A stretch of DNA of 64,000 nucleotides, taken from assembly GCA_963755635.1 (NCBI GenBank), contig CAVWKS010000036.1, forward strand, positions 558,001-622,000. The letters are read 5' to 3'. The position numbers and the translations under genes were made by a program. Below are positions 35,784 through 43,818 of this stretch, piece after piece; the stretch's first letter is position 1; each line of letters opens with the position of its first letter. The stretch comes from AC-32 sp963755635 (GTDB lineage Bacteria; Actinomycetota; Thermoleophilia; Gaiellales; Gaiellaceae). The notes under the pieces were generated by a model. That model was not told the DNA's origin. It saw only the letters and a list, made by a program, of their open reading frames with translations, and made no database searches.

Positions 35784-36368
35784 ATGCCCGCCGTGAGCGA
35801 CGAGATCTTCGAGAAGTACCTGCAGAAAGCGATCGCCGAGAGCAACGAGCTCGGCGATGAGATCTCGCACGCCGCCGGCGAGGGCCGTGTCCCGGTGGTC
35901 GGCTCCGGCCACCCGCTCGCCGACGTGATGCTGCTCAAGTTCGCGCCGCAGGCGTCGGAGGTGCAGGAGGGAGTTGCGTTCTACGGGCGCGCGGGCCAGG
36001 CGATCCTCAAGTCGCTGCAGCGGCTACGGGTCGACCCGATGGCGGTCTACGGGACGAACTGCCTCAAGTTCGCCGACGGCGACCCGGACGAAGCCAGGCC
36101 CTGGCTCGTGCGCGAGCTGCACATCGTCCAGCCGAAGCTGATCGTCGTGATGGGCGAGGACGCGCTGGAGTTCCTGAACGCGCTCGAGTTCCCGCTGTCG
36201 GCGCCGGTCGAGGGGAAGCCCGGCGAGCGGCAGCCGTTCACGCCGACGATCGAGGCGCTGTTCGTGCCGGACATCGACGCCTCGCTCGACGAGCAGCCCG
36301 CCAAGACGCGGTTCTGGAACGCCTTCAAGACACTAGGGCCGTGGTGGGCGGAGCAGCCCCCGTACTGA
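35784..36368 (+). CDS. Uracil-DNA glycosylase superfamily protein, divergent family-4-like
   Basis: 194 residues. VMLLKFAPQASEVQEGVAFY then GRAGQAILKSLQRL aligns with the N-terminal UDG-superfamily block (consensus GEAPGxxED...PFVGRAG), and YGTNCLKF and LIVVMGEDALEFL follow the fold. Only one Cys is present, so the 4Fe-4S cluster of family 4 is absent. The C-terminal His motif is replaced by FVPDIDASL. It may be a non-cluster variant or a non-catalytic paralogue. ATG 35784 was chosen; GTG 35793 (VSDEIFEKYL) is possible. Confidence 0.75.
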   Translation: MPAVSDEIFEKYLQKAIAESNELGDEISHAAGEGRVPVVGSGHPLADVMLLKFAPQASEVQEGVAFYGRAGQAILKSLQRLRVDPMAVYGTNCLKFADGDPDEARPWLVRELHIVQPKLIVVMGEDALEFLNALEFPLSAPVEGKPGERQPFTPTIEALFVPDIDASLDEQPAKTRFWNAFKTLGPWWAEQPPY

Positions 36369-37117
36369 CGCGGGCTCGTGTCGCCGGACTGATCGCTCTC
36401 GCCGCGGCGCTCGGCGTCTACTACGGCGTCCACGACCAGCTCTGGAACGCGTCGCTCTGGTGGGACATCGCCTTCCTGGCGTTCGTGTTGATCCCGGCCG
36501 TGTTCGGGCTCGTCTGGCTCGTGCTGCCGTTCTGGCGCTCGCCTGTCCTGCAGCTCTTCGTTGCCGCACTGGCGTTCGCCGTGCTGGCGGTCGTGCTGCA
36601 GGCCGCGGGCGCCGGCGTGCCGGCGAACTTCGCCAAGCTCGGGGCGATGACGGCCTTCGCCTGGGTCTTCCTGAACTACTTCGAGGACGTGAGCTGGGTC
36701 GTCCTCGTCGCGGTGATCATCCCGTGGGTCGACGCCTATTCGGTCTGGCGCGGGCCGACGCAGCACATCGTCACGCACCACGAGCACGTCTTCACGCTGC
36801 TCTCGTTCTCGTTCCCGGTTCCCGGCGAGAACGGCGCCGCGAAGCTCGGGCTGCCCGACCTGATGTTCTTCGCGCTCTTCCTGGGCGCGGCCGCGCGCTT
36901 CCGGCTACGGGTCGGCTGGACCTGGGTCGGTCTGACGCTGTCCATCGGCGGGACGATGGCGCTCGCGACGTGGTGGGACGTCGGCGGCCTCCCCGCGCTG
37001 CCGTTGCTTTCGGCCGGCTTCCTGCTGCCGAACGCAGACCTACTCTGGCGCGCCGTACGCGAACGGCCGCGGCCCTCGGAGCCACGTCCGGGGTCTGACC
37101 CCGGACGTGTCCGCTAG
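36341..37117 (+). CDS. Presenilin/SPP-like intramembrane aspartyl protease candidate
   Basis: 258 residues with about eight transmembrane segments. Three features match the A22 (presenilin / signal peptide peptidase) layout in order. An Asp in a central helix reads IIPWVDAYSVWRG (YD-type motif). After a long loop, KLGLPDLMFFALFLGAAARF holds the GxGD-type Asp (here GLPD). Near the C-terminus VGGLPALPLLSAGFLLPN supplies the PAL motif. Residues differ from consensus (Val for Tyr, Pro for Gly), so activity is unproven. It overlaps the UDG-like gene by 28 bases. The last codons are formed by a palindromic repeat. Confidence 0.55.
   Translation: MVGGAAPVLTRARVAGLIALAAALGVYYGVHDQLWNASLWWDIAFLAFVLIPAVFGLVWLVLPFWRSPVLQLFVAALAFAVLAVVLQAAGAGVPANFAKLGAMTAFAWVFLNYFEDVSWVVLVAVIIPWVDAYSVWRGPTQHIVTHHEHVFTLLSFSFPVPGENGAAKLGLPDLMFFALFLGAAARFRLRVGWTWVGLTLSIGGTMALATWWDVGGLPALPLLSAGFLLPNADLLWRAVRERPRPSEPRPGSDPGRVR
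37083..37109. repeat. Perfect 27-base palindrome (REP-like, GGGGTC core)
   Basis: CACGTCCGGGGTC and its exact reverse complement are separated by a single T. It lies at the junction of two convergent genes and encodes the last residues (PGSDPGRVR) of the presenilin-like protein. It could act as a bidirectional terminator or be a dispersed palindromic repeat. Confidence 0.7.
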
Positions 37118-38019
37118 CCCGCCGGGTCGAGCCGCCAGAGGTCGCCGTCGTCTTCCGACGTGACCCAGACGGAACCGGCCGCGCCGGCCACTGCGATCGG
37201 GCTGGGCCCGACGGTGACCGTGCGCGTGACGGAGTTTCCAGCCGGATCGACGACGGAGACCGTGCCGGAATCGATGTTCGGCACCCAGTATTCGTCGCCG
37301 ACCCAGGCGCCGGCGAGCGGGTTGTCGCCGACGGTCACTGTGGCCTGCACGGCCATCGTGGCGGGGTCGACGCGGTAGACGTTGCCCGTCTCGCTCGAGA
37401 CCCAGAGCGAGCCCGCGTGGGCGGTGATCCAGTCGGCGGAGGGGATGCCGACGGCGAGCTCGACCCGGTTCCTCGCGGGGTCGAGACGGAGCAGCCGGCC
37501 GCGACCGTAGTCGGCGACCCAGACCTTGCCGAAGGCAACCGCAATGCCGTTCGGCTGGCCGCCCACGCGAATCGTCTTCACGACCTTGTTCTTGCGCGCA
37601 CTGATCCGGCTGACGGTGCCGGACACTTCGTTCGTGACCCAAAGGGCACCGGCGCCGTACGCAAGCGCATATGGGTGGATCCCGACCGGGATCGTGGCCT
37701 GTCGCCGGTTCGTGCGCGCGCTCAGCCGGGTCACCTTCGAGCCGAAGCGCGAGCCGACCCAGACGCTGCCCGCGCCGAGCGCGATGCCGAACGGCTCGTC
37801 GCGGATCCCGATCTTCGCCTTGATCCGGCCCGTCGCAGGGTCGATCCGGACGAGGCGCCCGCCGGAGCGGTCCGTCACCCAAAGCGTGTCCCCACCCGCG
37901 CGCACAAACGAGGCGGACAGCCCGACGTGCAGCTTCGCCGGCGGCGACGCGGCCGGAGCCGAGCCGCACGCGGCGAGAAGCACTGCCAGGCCCAGCAACC
38001 CCTTGCGTAGACTTACCAC
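37114..38019 (-). CDS. Secreted lipoprotein with YVTN / virginiamycin-B-lyase-like beta-propeller
   Basis: 301 residues. A signal peptide with lipobox LAVLLAACGS ends at Cys18. Then about six repeats of 40 residues of the type LWVTDRSGGRLVRIDPATGR, SVWVGSRFGSKVTRL, LWVTNEVSGTVSRI, VWVADYGRGRLLRLDPA, LWVSSETGNVYRVDPATM and SVWVTSEDDGDLWRLDPAG form a seven- or six-bladed propeller. Such proteins bind ligands or act as lyases; no lyase catalytic set can be assigned. GTG 38019 lies inside a shared operator region with the divergent MarR gene. The 3' end overlaps the previous gene by 4 bases. Confidence 0.82.
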   Translation of the reverse strand: MVSLRKGLLGLAVLLAACGSAPAASPPAKLHVGLSASFVRAGGDTLWVTDRSGGRLVRIDPATGRIKAKIGIRDEPFGIALGAGSVWVGSRFGSKVTRLSARTNRRQATIPVGIHPYALAYGAGALWVTNEVSGTVSRISARKNKVVKTIRVGGQPNGIAVAFGKVWVADYGRGRLLRLDPARNRVELAVGIPSADWITAHAGSLWVSSETGNVYRVDPATMAVQATVTVGDNPLAGAWVGDEYWVPNIDSGTVSVVDPAGNSVTRTVTVGPSPIAVAGAAGSVWVTSEDDGDLWRLDPAG

Positions 38020-38046
38020 AATGTTGAATTACATTACCACAAGGTT
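38013..38046. promoter_or_regulatory. Shared MarR operator/promoter region
   Basis: Two direct repeats TTACCACAAnGTT at 38013-38025 and 38034-38046 are exactly 21 bases (two helical turns) apart. Between them AATGT-N6-ACATT (38020-38035) is an inverted repeat of MarR-operator size. TACATTA (38030-38036) contains a -10 for each direction. Confidence 0.45.
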
Positions 38047-38052
38047 GCGCTA

Positions 38053-38493
38053 ATTCCAGACACCGGCCCGGACACGATTCTGCTCGACCTCTTCCAGACG
38101 AACCAGGTCCGGGAGCGCCTCATCGCGGCTGCGCTGGACGGCCTGCCGCTCCCGCCCGACGACTATCCGTTCTACGTCCTGATCGGCGCCGAGGGGCCGC
38201 TGACGCCGACGGCGCTCGCGGACCGGACGCAGATGCCGCTCTCGACGGTCCTCTACCGGACGGCCCGGCTCGAGCGCCGGGGCCACGCCGAACGCAAGCC
38301 GAACCCGGACGACCGCCGTTCCTACCTGCTCGCGCTCACGGCCGAGGGGCAGAAGCTCCTTCGCGCCGCGCGGCCGCGCTTCCGGGCATCTGCAGAGGCG
38401 GTCGAGGCTCGCCTGGGGGCGCAGGTCAGCGAGCTTCGGGGCGCGTTGGGCGACCTGCGCGAGGCGATCGAGGCCGAGCTCAGTTCCGGCTGA
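38053..38493 (+). CDS. MarR family transcriptional regulator (start unresolved)
   Basis: The in-frame protein begins near PDTGPDTILLDLFQTNQVRE and carries a winged-helix MarR domain: TPTALADRTQMPLSTVLYRT (HTH), ARLERRGHAERKPNPDDRRS (wing with the DxR motif) and LALTAEGQKLLRAARPRF. No ATG, GTG or TTG exists upstream of ATG 38233 in this frame, which would delete half the HTH. The start may be a rare codon (ATT 38053, CTG 38080) or be hidden by a base error at the leaderless position near 38044. It probably regulates the divergent propeller lipoprotein. The 3' end overlaps rlmD by 14 bases. Confidence 0.75.
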   Translation: MPDTGPDTILLDLFQTNQVRERLIAAALDGLPLPPDDYPFYVLIGAEGPLTPTALADRTQMPLSTVLYRTARLERRGHAERKPNPDDRRSYLLALTAEGQKLLRAARPRFRASAEAVEARLGAQVSELRGALGDLREAIEAELSSG

Positions 38494-39844
38494 GCAGGGC
38501 GACCGTCTCCACGTGCGGCGTGTGCGGGAACATGTCCACCGGGCGGGCCCGCTCGAGGCGGTAGCCCCAGTCCCGCTCGAGCTCCTTGACGTTGGCGGCC
38601 AGGGTCGTCGGGTTGCACGAGACGTAGACGATGCGGCTCGCCTCCAGTCGCGCGAGCCGGCGCAGCGCTTTCCCTGAGAGCCCGGCCCGCGGCGGGTCGA
38701 CGACCGCGACGTCCGGCGAGCCCGCCCGGTCCCGCAGCTCCTCGATCGACGCGCCGACCTCGCCCGCGAAGAAGGCCGCGTTCGTGATCCCGTTCAGGTC
38801 GGCGTTCTCGAGCGCGCAGGCAACCGACTCCTCGGACACCTCCACGCCCCACACCGTCAGCGCGCTCGACGCCAGCGTCAGCCCGATCGTGCCGATCCCG
38901 CAGTAGAGGTCATAGACGGTCTCGTTGCCGGTCAGCGCGGCGTACTCGCCGGCGAGCTCGTAGAGCCGCTCCGCCATCTTCGTGTTCGTCTGCAGGAAGG
39001 CGTTCGGACGTACGCGGAAGCGCAGGCCGCACAGCTCCTCCTCGATCGCGTCCTCGCCCCAGAGCAGCGTCGTCGGCAGGTTCGTCACCTCGGCCTGCGA
39101 GTCGTTCTCCGACCAGTGGATCGAGCGCACCTCCGGGAAGCGCCGCAGGACCTCGACGAGCTCGTCGCGGTCGAACCGCTCGCCCTCGGCGGTCACGAGC
39201 TGGACGAGCAGCTGGCCCGTGTTCCGGCCCTCGCGCAGGACGAGATGGCGCAGGTAGCCGGTGTGCTCGGCCTGGTCGTACGGCTCGAGCCGCTCGGCCC
39301 GCGCCCAGTCGCGCACGGCGTCGCGCACCGCGTTGCCGAGGTCGGTCGTCAGCCAGCACTTCCGGATGTCGAGCACCTCGTCCCAGCGGCCGGCCTTGTG
39401 GAAGCCGAGCGCAGGCCCGGACGGCGTCGCCGTGAACGAGTACTCGAGCTTGTTGCGGTAGTGGAAGACCTCCTCGGCCGGGACGATCGGCTCCAAAGGC
39501 GGCTCCGCGATCCCGCCGATCCGCCGCAGCGCGTCGGCGACCTGCTCCGCCTTCGCCGCGACCTGCGCCTCGTAGGCGAGGTCCTGGAACCGGCAGCCGC
39601 CGCAGGCCGGGTAGTGCGCGCAGGGCGCATCGACCCGCTCCGGCCCGGGCTCGAGCACCTCGACCGCGAGCGCCTCCGCGTGGTTCCGCTTCACCTTCGT
39701 CACCCGCGCAAGCACGCGGTCGCCCGGCAGGCCGCGCCGGACGAAGACGACGAACCCGTTCAGCCGCGCGACGCCGTTGCCGCCGTACGCGAGCGACTCG
39801 ACCGAGAGCTCGAGCTCCTGGTCGCGGGTGACCGGGGCGGCCAT
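38480..39844 (-). CDS. rlmD: 23S rRNA (uracil-5-)-methyltransferase RlmD/TrmA type
   Basis: 454 residues. A TRAM domain at the N-terminus (LELSVESLAYGGNGVARLNG) is followed by the Cys set for a 4Fe-4S cluster (APCAHYPACGGCRF). The SAM-binding domain reads ETVYDLYCGIGTIGLTLAS. Catalytic motifs are VAVVDPPRAGLSGKAL and the nucleophile in RIVYVSCNPTTLAANVK, with a C-terminal PHTPHVETVALL. It methylates a uridine at C5 in 23S rRNA; which position cannot be told from sequence alone. Intact. Confidence 0.93.
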   Translation of the reverse strand: MAAPVTRDQELELSVESLAYGGNGVARLNGFVVFVRRGLPGDRVLARVTKVKRNHAEALAVEVLEPGPERVDAPCAHYPACGGCRFQDLAYEAQVAAKAEQVADALRRIGGIAEPPLEPIVPAEEVFHYRNKLEYSFTATPSGPALGFHKAGRWDEVLDIRKCWLTTDLGNAVRDAVRDWARAERLEPYDQAEHTGYLRHLVLREGRNTGQLLVQLVTAEGERFDRDELVEVLRRFPEVRSIHWSENDSQAEVTNLPTTLLWGEDAIEEELCGLRFRVRPNAFLQTNTKMAERLYELAGEYAALTGNETVYDLYCGIGTIGLTLASSALTVWGVEVSEESVACALENADLNGITNAAFFAGEVGASIEELRDRAGSPDVAVVDPPRAGLSGKALRRLARLEASRIVYVSCNPTTLAANVKELERDWGYRLERARPVDMFPHTPHVETVALLSRN

Positions 39845-39853
39845 GAGGTGAGC

Positions 39854-41280
39854 CTAGCCGGGCGCGGCCTCAGCAAGAGCGGCGGCAGCGGCTTCTGGGC
39901 GAAGTCGAAGGCCGACGACATGTCTCCCACGCCCGGCATCGTCTCGCGCACGTCCGGGCGCGAGTCCGGCCGGCCGTCGGTCAGCGGGTCGAGCCGCGCG
40001 CCGTGCAGGAAGTCGTCCTCGATGAACTTGACGTAGGCGTCGAGGCTCGCCGTCTGGTGGTCGATGAACCCCGGCCGCGCGTAGGGCGAGATCACCAGCG
40101 CCGGCACGCGCAGGCCGAAGCCGTTGCCGTCCACGCGCGGCGGGACTACGTGGTCGTAGAAGCCGCCCCAGTCGTCCCAGGCGAGGAAGATCGCGGTCGA
40201 GCTCCAGTCCGGGCTGCGCATGACCGCGTTGATCACGCGCGTCACGTACGCCTGCCCGTTCGAGACGCGACTCGGCGGGTGCTCGCTCACCTGGTTGTTC
40301 GGCGTCAGCCACGAGACCGCCGGCAGGTCTCCGTGCCGCGCGGCCCAGAAGAAGCCCGAGATCGGCGCGACGTCGCGCAGCTGATGGTCGCGATGCACCG
40401 TCGCGAACCAGGGCAGCGGGTTCCAGATCCCGGGCGTCTTCGCACGCTGCGGGAAGTTCGGGCAGATCATCCCGCCCGACTTGCAGTCGGGCTCCGAGCC
40501 CGCGAAGACGTAGTAGCGCCACGAGACGTGGTAGCGGTGCAGGAGGTAGGTGAGGTCGGTCCAGGCGTAGTCGGGCTTGCGGTTCGTTGGGTTCTGCGCC
40601 TCGTGCGGCGGCGCGACCGGGGCCTCGGGCGCATTCACGCAGGCCATCGGGTCGGAGCCGCGGTCGCAGCGCGCCGACCACTCCGAGACCATGTACAGGT
40701 GCTGCGGCAGGCTCCATGACCTGACGGGCTCGAACATGCGGTCCTGGAGCACGAAGTGGCGTGCGTACTGCCAGTAGTTCGGGATCTCGTGCCAGTCGTG
40801 GTAACCCATCACGTCCGGGTGCCCGGCCGCGAGCGAGCAGATCGGCAGGGTCGGATGCTTGAAGCAGCCGTTCCGCACGCCGCGCCGCGCCTCCTGGATG
40901 AAGCCGTTCATCCGGCCGCCGTGGATGTCGCGGTTCGCGTCGATCAGCTCGTGCGGGCCGCCGAAGTTCCGGTCGGATGTGTCGTGGTACGGACGCCTGC
41001 AGAGGCGCCTGACGGGGTCCGGGACGCAGACGGCGAAGCGTCCGCCGCGCCGGGGAAGCCCGTCTGCGCCCGGGTAGGTCCCGAAGTAGGAGTCGAACGA
41101 GCGGTTCTCCTGCATCACGATCACGACGTGCTTGATCTTGTGGATGCCGAGGAGTGCGGCCACGCGCGACCGCCTGTGCCGCACCAGTGTCGGACGGGCG
41201 TGCGAGTGCGGGACGAACAGCAGCGTCGAGGACGCGGCGGCGCCGGTCAGCGCGATGATCATCCACAGCCGCCGACTCAC
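39854..41280 (-). CDS. Secreted phospholipase C / acid phosphatase (AcpA superfamily)
   Basis: About 475 residues. An N-terminal membrane anchor or signal (LWMIIALTGAAASSTLLFVP) is followed by the AcpA/PLC nucleophile region HVVIVMQENRSFDSYFGTYP. Further metal ligands are in VMGYHDWHEIPNYWQYARHF, FLAWDDWGGFYDHVVPP and VISPYARPGFIDHQTA. It hydrolyses phosphomonoesters or phospholipids outside the cell. The frame overruns into rlmD to 39760; one indel near 39860 would end it at TAG 39854 (RPRPG), which leaves a clean junction. Paralogous to the gene at 50981. Confidence 0.87.
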
Positions 41281-41332
41281 GCCTCGAACATATAGAACGG
41301 TCCTGTTGAGATTGGATGAAGCGCAGGTTGCG

Positions 41333-41731
41333 CTAGCGCAAAGCCGTCACGTAGACGGTCCGCTCGCGCGGCCCGTCGAACTCGCAGAAGAAGATCCCCT
41401 GGTAGCGGCCGAGCTTGAGCTTGCCCTCGGCGAGCGGGACGAGCACCTCGGGGCTCATCAGCGACGCGCGCATGTGCGACGGCGCGTTCGGCCCGTCCTG
41501 ATCCTCGTGCTTCCAGTTCCAGCCGTCCTCGACGATCTTCTCCATCGCCGCCTCGATGTCGCGCGCGAGCTCGGGGTCGAGGCCCTCGTTGATCGTGACC
41601 CCGGCGGTTGTGTGCGGGACGTAGACGAGGGCGGCGGAGGCGCCGTCCGCGCCGTTCAGCGCCTCGACGACCTGCGGTGTGATCTCGACGAGCTGTGTCT
41701 TCCGCTCCGTCTTGATGGCGATCTCCTGCAC
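41333..41731 (-). CDS. YjbQ family (UPF0047) protein
   Basis: 132 residues, single domain: LVYVPHTTAGVTINEGLDPE (conserved His), EDGWNWKHEDQDGPNAPSHM (His and Ser-His), KLKLGRYQGIFFCEFDGPRE. This trimeric fold has weak thiamine-phosphate-synthase activity in some members; the true role is unknown. GTG 41731 faces the metallopeptidase gene across 18 bases holding a symmetric -10. Minus-strand TAGGAT is 6 bases before the GTG. Confidence 0.92.
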   Translation of the reverse strand: MQEIAIKTERKTQLVEITPQVVEALNGADGASAALVYVPHTTAGVTINEGLDPELARDIEAAMEKIVEDGWNWKHEDQDGPNAPSHMRASLMSPEVLVPLAEGKLKLGRYQGIFFCEFDGPRERTVYVTALR

Positions 41732-41736
41732 CCGGA

Positions 41737-41743
41737 TATCCTA
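41737..41743. promoter_or_regulatory. Symmetric -10 element TATCCTA between yjbQ and the metallopeptidase
   Basis: TATCCT is 7 bases before ATG 41750. On the other strand TAGGAT is 6 bases before GTG 41731. Both genes would be leaderless and share one 7-bp element. Confidence 0.5.
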
Positions 41744-41749
41744 CGGCCG

Positions 41750-43240
41750 ATGCCGAGCGTGCCGCCGTCAACGCAGGAGCTCGACGCCTACCGCGAGGGC
41801 GCAGACCGCTTCATCGCCGAGCTCGACGAGGAGTACTACCTCCACTTCGCCGGGCTCAAGGACAGCCTCGAGCTGGAGTCGATCTACGAGCGCCACGCCG
41901 GCCTGACGGAGCTCGAGCGCGCGCAGGCGCTCGGCGCTGCGGTGGACGGCGACCGGCGGATCCGCGAGCTCTGGCGCTTCTCCTGCGAGGGCTACTTCGG
42001 CCGCCTGACGCGCGAGCACGCGGAGAAGCTCGCCGGGCTGGAGGCCGAGCTCGAGGTGACCGTCGACGGTGAGACCGTCCCGTTCCGGATGCTCCGCCCC
42101 GAGATCGCGAACGAGCCCGACCGCGACCGGCGGCAACGGCTCGATGCCGCGATGTGGGAGGCGACCGAGGAGCACCTCAACCCGGTCTACGAGGAGACGG
42201 TCGAGACCGTCCGCGGGGCGCTGCCCGGGCTCGGCGCGTCGACCTACCTCGAGCTCTACGAGCGGTTCGGCCTCGACCTGCAGGGCCTCGCCGGCCAGTG
42301 CCGCTCCTTCCTCGACTCGACCGAGGAGCTGTACGAGCGGCAGCTCGACCGCTCGCTGCGCGACGTCCTCGGCTTCGGGCTCGACGAGGCGAAGCGCTGG
42401 GACGTCCAGCGAATGATCCGCTCGGCCCAGTGGGACGAAGGCTTCCCCGCCGACAAGATGGTGCCGGCGCTGCGCGCGACGCTCGCCGATCTCGGGATCG
42501 ACCTCGACGCCCAGTCGAACGTCCACCTCGACATCGAGCAGCGCCCGCAGAAGACGCCACGCGCGTTCTGCGCGCCGATCGAGGTGCCCGGCAAGGTCAT
42601 GCTCGTGATCCAGCCCATCGGCGGCGCCGACGACTGGCGCGCGTTCTTCCACGAGGCCGGCCACGCCGAGCATTTCGCGAACACCGCCGCCGACCTCGAG
42701 ATGGAGTACAGGCGCCTCGGCGACTCGGCGGTCACCGAGGGCTGGGCGATGCTGCTCCAGCACTGGACGGACGAGCCCGCCTGGCTGACCGGCCGGCTCG
42801 ACTTCTCGCGGCCGGAGGACTTCGCCGCGGAGGGGATGCTCTGGCTGCTGTTCTACGTGCGGCGCTACTCGGCGAAGCTCCTCTACGAGCTCGAGTTCCA
42901 CGGCGGCGGGAGCTTCGAGGAGATGCCGAAGCGCTACGTCGAGCTGCTCGGCGACGCGCTCAAGATCGAGCCGAGCGCGACGAACTACCTCGGCGACATC
43001 GACGAGGGCTTCTACGTCCAGTCGTACCTGCGCTCCTGGGCGCTCGAGGCGCAGATGCGGGACCACCTGCGCACGAAGTTCGGGACGGAGTGGTTCGGCT
43101 CGCGTGAGGCCGGCTCGCTGCTCCGCGAGCTCTGGTCGCTGGGCCAGCGCCCGACCGCCGACGAGCTGCTCGAAGACGTGGCGGGCACCCAGCTCGACCT
43201 GGAAGCGGTCGCCGACCGCGTCCGCGAGCACCTGCGCTGA
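41750..43240 (+). CDS. Zinc metallopeptidase, M3/M32-like (HEAGH)
   Basis: 496 residues, almost all helical. The zinc motif HExxH is in WRAFFHEAGHAEHFANTAAD, and a downstream Glu lies in SAVTEGWAMLLQHW, typical of gluzincins. The C-terminal EGFYVQSYLRSWALEAQM resembles oligopeptidase F / M3 C-termini. The cytoplasmic location is inferred from the lack of a signal peptide. The large N-terminal helical part (residues 1-250) would cap the active site. It is followed by a GNAT gene with an overlapping start. Confidence 0.82.
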   Translation: MPSVPPSTQELDAYREGADRFIAELDEEYYLHFAGLKDSLELESIYERHAGLTELERAQALGAAVDGDRRIRELWRFSCEGYFGRLTREHAEKLAGLEAELEVTVDGETVPFRMLRPEIANEPDRDRRQRLDAAMWEATEEHLNPVYEETVETVRGALPGLGASTYLELYERFGLDLQGLAGQCRSFLDSTEELYERQLDRSLRDVLGFGLDEAKRWDVQRMIRSAQWDEGFPADKMVPALRATLADLGIDLDAQSNVHLDIEQRPQKTPRAFCAPIEVPGKVMLVIQPIGGADDWRAFFHEAGHAEHFANTAADLEMEYRRLGDSAVTEGWAMLLQHWTDEPAWLTGRLDFSRPEDFAAEGMLWLLFYVRRYSAKLLYELEFHGGGSFEEMPKRYVELLGDALKIEPSATNYLGDIDEGFYVQSYLRSWALEAQMRDHLRTKFGTEWFGSREAGSLLRELWSLGQRPTADELLEDVAGTQLDLEAVADRVREHLR

Positions 43241-43713
43241 CCGTTCGCCTCCGGGCCGGCGGCGCGGCGGACCTCGAGGCCGCGCTCTCCGTCTACGAGC
43301 GGTCCGCCCTGGCTCGCCGAAAGGGCGACTGGCCGACCCGCGAGTCGCAGGTCGACGAGGTGAGAGCGAGGCTGCACGACCCGTCCTCCCGCTTGTTGGT
43401 CGCCGAAGACGGGCGGGAGCTCGTCGCGATGGCGCTGATCTCGCCGTTGCGCGGCGACGACGGCGCCGGACCACCGATTCCGGGCGGCTCCTTCCTCAAT
43501 GCGCTCTTCGTCCTCCCCGAGCGATGGGGCGAAGGGATCGGCGGAGCCCTCCTCGACGCCGTGCTCACGGACGCGCGGCGGCGTCGCTGCACGCGGATCC
43601 ATCTCTGGGCGGCGGAAGACAACAGTCGCGCGCACAGTCTCTACACCACGCGCGGCTTCTCGCGGACCGGTCGCGTCGCCGACGAAGGCGGCGAATGGGC
43701 GCGCGAGCTCTAG
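43237..43713 (+). CDS. GNAT N-acetyltransferase, apparent CTG start
   Basis: 158 residues if begun at CTG 43237, which overlaps the peptidase stop as CTGA exactly where this genome usually has ATGA or GTGA. The GNAT fold is clear: LTVRLRAGGAADLEAALSVY (beta1-alpha1), LLVAEDGRELVAMALISPL, NALFVLPERWGEGIGGALLD (acetyl-CoA binding, motif A), IHLWAAEDNSRAHSLYTTRG (motif B). From the first GTG (43360) the first beta strand and alpha helix would be lost. The substrate is unknown. Confidence 0.8.
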   Translation: MTVRLRAGGAADLEAALSVYERSALARRKGDWPTRESQVDEVRARLHDPSSRLLVAEDGRELVAMALISPLRGDDGAGPPIPGGSFLNALFVLPERWGEGIGGALLDAVLTDARRRRCTRIHLWAAEDNSRAHSLYTTRGFSRTGRVADEGGEWAREL

Positions 43714-43818
43714 TCCTGCTTTACTTCACGAACCGCCAAGCGACCCCAGGAGCGGAGATGCGCGCAGCGTTCATGTCCATCGCAGAGGCCTTTGTGACCT
43801 ACTCGGAGGGTATGACGC

